Below, piece by piece: positions 53,121-60,000 of a DNA stretch of 60,000 nt. Source of the stretch: Lineus longissimus (taxonomy: Eukaryota > Nemertea > Pilidiophora > Heteronemertea > Lineidae); NCBI RefSeq assembly GCF_910592395.1, contig NC_088308.1, positions 21,407,501 through 21,467,500 on the forward strand, in the 5' to 3' direction. The translations under genes and the position numbers were made by a program. How positions within the stretch are numbered: the stretch's first letter is position 1; each line of letters opens with the position of its first letter. Below the pieces are notes generated by a model that searched no databases, was not told where the DNA came from, and saw only the letters and a program-made list of their open reading frames with translations.

Positions 53121-56100
53121 AGAGACTCCACAAACAAACGAGGAAGCTGTTACTATCAGCTCCTTCATATCTTGTGTCCATATGAGTAAAACAAAATCAA
53201 GTTGGCTCCCAATGATCCGTGTTATACCTAATAATACTATCTTAGAGCAACCACAGAATATTGACAGCTTTTTATGTATCATAGGAAGATCACATCGTCA
53301 GTTTAGACATGCCCATTCGTTTGTAACCGCGAGATCACCCAATAATGATATCAAGTATAAATAACCCATACTTAATAATGCATTGCATTGATCATTGATG
53401 CTTTTCCCAGAAATTCTCATGTTGCACATAAACAGTCTACTTGTGCACAACGAATTCCAATGTATCCTTGGTAGCCATATCTTGAGTGGTAAATGATTGC
53501 TAACGAGTGACTGTAAAGGGAACATGATGAATAACTAACTGAAGGTAAGATAAACTAATCAATCAGTTTACTGTCAACTTATTAGAGGGATAATGAAGAA
53601 ATGGAGTGGGTTCGCGACGCAGCTGAGCAATGGTCATTAATTTCTATCCAACTGATTTTACAAGAGGTTTATTGTGATAGTTACTGATTGAGACGTTGAA
53701 ATATGCAACCATTAACAAATCAATCACACTCTTGTTTGGAAGAGTTTCTGTTAGTCTCTGCTACTAATTGGCTACCAAAATACTGGACCGTAGTCTTTTT
53801 TTGTGGTTTGTTATTATGCTATATTTAAGCATCTTAAAAGCATCTTCTTGCAATAATTGTGATAAAATGATTCTAACCCGTATGGGTTTGTTGAGCTGGT
53901 GCACTTAACTAATGAGCCAATAAAAAATAACACTGGACGTGTCGTTGGACGTGTGTGTTCTCACTATTTGGCACGAGAATATACAGTTTGTGCAGAATTA
54001 CGCAACCGAATGCTGAATGGCCAATGAGACAGAACTCGTTGCAGCTACAGCTTCATTCCTTCGACCTGCATAGGTATTCAAAATTATAATAAGACTTACC
54101 TATAAGTTGAAGCTTGATTGAGATTCTATCGAACTCCAACTAAAATCGGGAATGGAGTAATAAACATGCCAATTTAGCCTAAACCCACCAGTTTAGGCAA
54201 AACCTAGTGGCATGCCATCATTGAGATGTCAACCTTTACCGAGCACGTTCATGTTTAGAGAAAGCATCACTGATGATTCAATTTCCAACGGTCGTGACCT
54301 GATTAAATAATGATAATAACGTTATTGGAAAACCGTCAACGTTTCGTATAAGGGCGGCCATGAAATAAAATAAGTTGGTTACCATCATTTTACCAGATGT
54401 GTCAGAGAAGCAGAGCGAGGGCTTTGTTGTCCTTTAAAACGTGCTATATGGGGATAATAATGTCCGCCGCACATATTTGATTCACAATTTGATCAGAAAA
54501 TACATACATGTACAACGACATTCATAGAATATCACCAGTGACAGATATCCAGATTGCTGTTTTGGAAGAAATCTCTTCAGTTCTTTGTAAATGCATAAAT
54601 GAGATTAGTTAAAAGCTGCTAACCAATTCTTTTGCATGGCCTGAGGCAGTGATCATCGTATACTAGTTATACTGGGTCTCTCAATAACATCCGACAGAGA
54701 GCGAGGTAACATAATAATCTAAATTAAGCATTGGCTGATCAATTCTCGGACATTGATTAAATTACTAAGAATTGTCTGATTATTTGGCATCTCCGTTCGC
54801 CTCTCGTTGACCGGGCCATGACAGTAATATGCCCCGTACCGGTCAACATCACATTGCACGACAGACGTTTATACATTGAGATTTCGTAGCGTCCGTGTCG
54901 TAAACTTGAGTATAGACCATATGTGAATGTTATGATTTCCGACAATGTATTTTTCTCTAAACTTCTCCTTTCACCTTGCTAATCGACGTGCCCTCCATGG
55001 TAATAATCTGCGTGCATCTTCATAACCCGGTTTATACGACCATAATTAGTTACTTTAACAACGTATTTGGCGTATCTTTCATGTGCACTTTTAGCTAGGG
55101 GTTTGGGTCGTGTTTGAATCGGCCATAAATGAAAGATCCTACTTTAAGCGTGAATAGTGTCAGTGTTCTGTAATAAAGCATAGACACCTATCCGCGACTT
55201 CGTGTAACTTTATTTGACCTTCCTGGCTCCTGAGTACAGGTATCCCGCGAATGCCGATCTTGCTGTAAGGGTTTTACGCCGCATATCGCGCGTCCGAAAA
55301 TAGCGCATGCATACTATTGGACAATTGAAACTGCTCCTTAGAATAGAGTCTGCCAGTTTGTGATTTGTCTTCAACCTGGTATGTAGCTTTTGATCTTGCC
55401 CAAACATCCAACACCCCGCCCAGCGAAGGATATTAAGCAGTAACCCATCTGGTAAAGACGACAGTGCTCTGTGTTCAGTCTTATTTCCTCTATGCCTTGT
55501 TCATGCGCAGATGAAAGGCGATCAGCAGGAGATCAGATGGAGAACACGGTCACAATTAATGATCCAATGCAACTTCTTTAAATACTGCTTATGCTGGAAA
55601 ACTACATGATGGTTGAAAAGAAGCGGCCCCTTTGAAAATCGATACAAGCTAGCGATTAAAGTGTGACTATTTATAATATTTCCCCAATATTTTTTTTTAT
55701 AACGACGGTTCGTGTACATTTAGTCGTGATACCTCTTCGATGTATAGTTCTTAGGGATGGCCGCAAAAGTAAGATACTGGCCAATTTCACTTGCAAAATC
55801 TCGTATCCTATCCTATCCTTGTAGGTTTGTATCGGATAGGAAAAGCTGGAATGTCTTACATGCAGGAACATGTAACTAACTAAGCCCATGTAATGATTGG
55901 TAAAATCGAGCAAAGCCAGGGTTACGTTCGATTTATTTCGAGGTCTTTTAAAATAGATAATTGAAAACAGATCGCGCATCGATGATGGTTCTGCGGTCGA
56001 CTGCTGAAATTAGCCCCATTCATAATGCATATCATGTTTTCATTGAAACACATGTCATTCCCTCTCAAAGGTAAGATCTAACCGTCTCTTGTACGTTGCT

Positions 56101-58802
56101 TCTACAACTCGCAATGGACGGGAAAACGAGAAGTTTAAAAAGTACGTTTCACAGTTAGAATGTTCCATCGAAGAACTTGAATTGTCCGATGTTATTTCAA
56201 TCACCTTAAAATGAACGTCTTCAACTGCACCCCCAAGGGCTCATATGCGTGATATTTCAACACTCGGCGGAGACTCGCAAATGCACCGCCACGCTTCTAA
56301 GATAAAGAACCTGCATTGCGTGTTCACGATCCTTGATTCATCAATCTACACTACACCTCGTTAAAATTGGGACAATAACTTTGCCAATCGCCCATGCCAT
56401 CATGACGACATGAAAAAATTTCCGCCTTCGCTTGCCTTGCTATCAAAATCCAATAAGAACGACGCCAAACCATTTTCTCCAAAGGGCATTTCTCGCTCCT
56501 GCAATATCACACTTTCACTTTTCCGCAGATGGCTTAACCTGGCAGACCCGCGGAGAAAAAAATTGATATCCTAATTTCGCCACTGGCTAAATCTCTATTT
56601 ACGTCCATTATTCTGATAGATAATCCTGGGTACCTATACTATACGTCTCTACCTGTAACGTAATTTTCTCTCTGGCATGAGATACCAAAATGATTCCATT
56701 AAGCATCTTTAGTTTCTGACAAAAGATCAGAGAAGGAGATAATGCTATTATCATTGTAGATTGGTTGGAGGGGACTTGCTAAAAAAATGTCCAGCACTAT
56801 GTGATGGAATTAATGGTGAACCGTCATCCTCGGACGTTAAGAAGGTGCTGATGCGCGTAGTTGGCAGCAAGGATTTCATGGTCTGACTATTAGTCTGCAG
56901 CAAAAATGCAACAACTTCAGAACTGCCTTCAAAAAAAAGATCCCCAACTGAACTTTGTTGGTGAACTGTTTACCCTTAGAAAAGTAGAAGAGGTGAGCCT
57001 CTACTAAAAGTTTAGGATAACTGGGGACCCTGTGAGGGAGGCTGCTGGGACTGGTTTTTTTTCAAGGAGTGTTTCCATCACTGCCGTAAAGACATGAAAG
57101 ACGGTAAACCGAATTATGTAAAGGAGTCTCGGCTCAACCCTATAGTCATTTCCTCAGCCACGAAACTCAGTAAGTCACAAAATATGTTTATCAATGTTTG
57201 ATTGAGAAAAGTGTGATACATGATCATCACAGGTTTTATTTAAAACTTGTAACCTGAAAACAGAACGGGAACTCTTTTAGGCAACATGATATGACATATG
57301 CTTTGTCATGATCTTTTCCTAAGACTCGTGATCGTGTAGGCATAAAAGAATTAGCCGTACTTTATCATAATATTACAAAAAGTCTGTGAGATGATATCTT
57401 GAGACTACATACACAAAGGGATCTTCCATATCAAAGACCCCCCTCTCCCCCCTCTCCCCTCCCTGAGTTCAAACGTGAAACATTGACAACCTCAAATGGA
57501 CCAATGTTTAGCTGTGAGTTACTGCTGGTGGGGATAACTCGCAGCGACAGTATTTCGCTCCGTAGCCTTCTCACTGTCATCTCCACTGGGTTGCTGATGG
57601 AAGAGCCGTACAAGTGCACTTTTGTCAGTGATGACGCAGTCGTCGGGGTAACGGATCATTGGCTATTCCCGATGGTACTTCATAAGTATATACCGAAAGG
57701 CGATACTGCTTACTAAGTCTGTTGTCCTCATTAGCGCGCCCCGTTCCCGAGCGGGAGCAGATTATTTCTCGATAACAATTTTCTTAGTTCAGCCTTTCAT
57801 ATTTTGATCCTTTGCTGAATAGTGGTATACTATAACCCTTGAAGTTATTAAAATCACATCATTTTTAGATATCGAAATTCTTATAAGGCATTTTCTTACA
57901 AATGTTATCTTTGACGTCGTTCGACACCGCGTATCATGATCATTGCCTCAGTTATTCTTTACCATTGCAGAACAGATTTTTTTAAAGTTATTTCAGAGAC
58001 AAAATCGCCTTCTTAAAAATACATTACGCAATTAAAAACAAAACTTTCACTTGAAAACAAAAATCTATGACATGAAGAAGAAAATGCCGACGCCTGGTTG
58101 CGCTGACTGTCAGATGGAAGATATTGTCAACTCCGATCAAGAATGGATTGAATACATGGCCTGGTATGTTCATCTATCATTGCTGACTGGCGTCATTTGG
58201 TAAAATTGGCAGTCAAATAAAAGTTAGGCCAGAAATGCAATGGTGATTTAATTAGTCGAGTGTAAATATAGACAGCAATTTGATTTAATCAGTGGTCTGC
58301 TAGGTGAATGATGAATGATGGCACAGCTTTAGGATATTTGGCGTCAAAGTTGCCCTTTGGATCCCTGGAGGTGATTCCCGACAGGACGTTCTTGGCTTGG
58401 GATCCTGCTGAGTATGCAGTGGAAAGGGAGGATGAAAATGACACTTTAGCGACATCCCGGAAAGACCTTGTCTCATTTGGGCAACCAATTGTCCTCATAA
58501 GACACTTTCAGCTCTTAAACAAGAATATTTTACTGTGTACGAGCAATAATACCTCATGATTCCATAATCTATCCTTGTTACGAATTTAAGTGTACGCATT
58601 CAATTCAACTAACATTATTCATTCTTCGTTTTTGTTACCCCTTACATCATCACAGTTAATTAGATCGAGGTATTTACCGAATTATTTCCCACGTGTTTCT
58701 GACCCGTGGTCGATGACCGTTCAGCGTACGCATTCTGCACTAACAAAGGACTAGCCGGCCGAACAACTGCTTCAATTCACAGAGTTATTTGTAAGCTGTG
58801 AG
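53121..58802. other. Intergenic stretch, no gene seen
   Basis: The longest frames are 105 codons (57399-57716, plus, Pro-rich start from a CT-rich tract) and 102 codons (55671-55979, minus). Three overlapping frames at 58289-58559 reflect locally higher GC. A nested hairpin lies at 54166-54213: GCCTAAAC (54177) pairs with GTTTAGGC (54191), inside ATGCCA/TGGCAT. No gene is supported. Confidence 0.45.
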
Positions 58803-59030
58803 CCAGTGTTCGGATTTTATATCAGTTCTCCGCTGCCGAGTCCTAAATATTTTTTATTTGTGTTATCAATTGATAAAAAAAATTGTAGATGGATCTAATA
58901 AATTTTATGGGTCATCAGTAAGACCTGCCATGTTAAGTTCAACATTTAAAATAATAATGGAGTGTGTAAAGCGAGAATTGCTAAAGCGTACGCTTAGCGA
59001 TCCAATCCATATAAGCAAAATATATTACTA
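58803..59030 (+). repeat. Decayed tandem unit, copy 1 (coding-like)
   Basis: First of three diverged copies. Landmarks are CCAGTGTTCGG at 58803, CCGCTG, GGGTCATCAG at 58909, and AAGCGTACGCTTAGCGATCC near 58984. Read on the plus strand this copy stays open for 77 codons (58798-59031), with FYGSSVRPAML and LKRTLSDP. The same frame in the other copies gives related peptides, so the unit probably derives from coding sequence. The protein family is not recognised. Confidence 0.6.
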
Positions 59031-59065
59031 GTCTAACAACTACACGTTGTTCATGGATTCAGGTA

Positions 59066-59250
59066 GGCCGTGAGCCGGTGTGGCGGGGATAGTAGTCCTA
59101 GGGCTGATAGTCCGTGTAACAATAGCCCGCATTGCTAAATGTTTTGGTTAGGGTTAGCGGTACAATAGATCATGCGGCTTAATTGGTCAAATACAATGCT
59201 ACCGGACTATGACTCCAGGGGGACTATATCCGCTGTCACACCGGTGTTCG
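59066..59250. mobile_element. Hairpin-like insert between tandem units
   Basis: Sequence from about 59070 (CCGGTGTGG, then ATAGTAGTCC and GATAGTCCG, ending near 59114) is inverted, with mismatches and small gaps, at 59203-59243 (CGGACTATGACTCC, then CACACCGG). The landmarks of copies 1 and 2 are 442 bp apart, those of copies 2 and 3 only 241. The 201-bp excess roughly matches this segment, so it looks like a MITE-like insertion at the copy 1/2 boundary. No clean target-site duplication was found. Confidence 0.5.
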
Positions 59251-59450
59251 TACTATCCATTTTTTTATCCGCTGCTTATTCGGAATGTATTTTATTTTTC
59301 GTGTTTCCAATTGGTCAGAAAAATTCGAAATGTCTTTTGATAATATATGTGGGTCACCAGTGAGATCCGACACGTTAGGTTGGATATTTAAAAAAATCTA
59401 AAGAGACGATTACTTCAAGCGTACGCTTGCCGATCCAGTCAGTAAGTTAG
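59240..59450 (+). repeat. Decayed tandem unit, copy 2 (coding-like)
   Basis: Landmarks match copy 1: CCGGTGTTCG at 59241, CCGCTG, GGGTCACCAG at 59351, and AAGCGTACGCTTGCCGATCC near 59417. In the frame of copy 1 it reads CGSPVRSDTLGWIFKKI, a stop, then RDDYFKRTLADPV. The length difference from copy 1 between the two conserved blocks is nine bases, which keeps the frame. Confidence 0.6.
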
Positions 59451-59494
59451 ATACGTGCGTCTTACATGTACCAGCGGTAAAACGATGTATAGTT

Positions 59495-59660
59495 CATCTT
59501 GTACAATTTTCTTCGCTGCTCACTATGAATGTATTTAATTTTTTCGTGTTTCTAGTTCGTAAAAAATGTTGATAACTTTGATAAAATGTATTGGTCATCA
59601 GTAAAACCTGACGACTTAAGTTGGACGTTTATGTGGTGTATAATCGAAGATGACTAAACG
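59495..59660 (+). repeat. Decayed tandem unit, copy 3 (coding-like)
   Basis: The most diverged copy: TTCGCTGCTC near 59510, a TTTTTTCGTGTTT segment shared with copy 2, and TGGTCATCAG at 59592. In the shared frame it reads FDKMYWSSVKPDDLSW, with a stop after EDD, then TRT. The right end of the unit is less clear. Confidence 0.55.
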
Positions 59661-60000
59661 CGTACCATTCTGTGCTAGTGTGTACGAAAGATCATGCACA
59701 TATGCAGGCGCGTCAAGATTCCAACCACAGTTATTTTAACTTGACAACAATACCTTTAACTGTAAGTGGCAAGGATGCTTGGCGACTAAAACCCTAACAT
59801 AAATTACACAATCCAATAAAATGGTCCCCTGTTCCGACTTGGTGTGGATTCAGAATGTAATCCTTATCGTTCTAATAGACGTATTTGCGTGTCGATAGCA
59901 AAACAACTGCTGTGTGAGTTTTGCTTGCTTCTTTTTCTGTTTAGAAGAATTCGCCGCTTCGCGAATTAGCCCTGAATCACACCTGTCAGTACTAATTTGT
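59661..60000. other. Right edge of window, no gene seen
   Basis: No open frame, repeat or RNA gene is supported in the last 340 bases. Confidence 0.5.

Noticed and set aside
57399-57716. 105-codon plus frame with Pro-rich start
   Set aside because: The Pro run comes from a CT-rich tract and the remainder has no recognised family.
59145-59165. Telomere-like GGTTAGGGTTAG
   Set aside because: Only two units, inside the hairpin insert region; not an array.

Overview
This window looks like nuclear DNA from a marine invertebrate animal. It is AT-rich by eye, gene-sparse, and full of short palindromic and tandem repeats. TACATGTA-type motifs, poly-C runs and small hairpin elements recur. There are no operons, no bacterial signals, and almost no long open frames. 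The only protein recognised is a metazoan seven-transmembrane receptor. The phylum cannot be fixed from the sequence alone; a deuterostome or lophotrochozoan would fit.

One intact gene is supported: a single-exon class A (rhodopsin-family) GPCR of 336 residues on the minus strand (30490-31500). Its motifs are of the peptide/orphan type, loosely like FMRFamide-, TRH- or GPR139-like receptors. About 240 bp past its 3' end, on the same strand, lies a broken tandem paralogue (29950-30249). It keeps the N terminus, TM1 and TM2, has a frameshift at a five-base homopolymer, and then stops resembling the receptor near the end of TM2. The pair points to local duplication and decay of a receptor cluster.

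The rest is mostly unannotated intergenic or possibly intronic DNA with repeats. From left to right: a palindromic CCCATATGGG/CCCACATGGG array (540-800); poly-C tracts (2511, 12440, 45573, and poly-G at 46342); compound triplet microsatellites (5722, 26736); a degenerate tandem pair with a 214-bp period (10310-10660); a hairpin element with a GTGTCC-type stem (13624-13700); a 23-bp tandem repeat carrying TGACGT (21782-21845); a hAT-like MITE with 16-bp exact inverted ends (27781-27976); a 22-bp exact inverted pair (29023/29831); a retroelement-end-like motif (46666-46699); a degenerate tandem region (52660-53120); and at the right edge three decayed tandem copies sharing one reading frame, with a hairpin-like insert between the first two (58803-59660).

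The remaining open frames are at most 131 codons and are about what chance gives in 60 kb of this composition. None is called as a gene. Exons shorter than about 60 codons could not be excluded by eye. No tRNA, rRNA, CRISPR array or transposase gene was seen.
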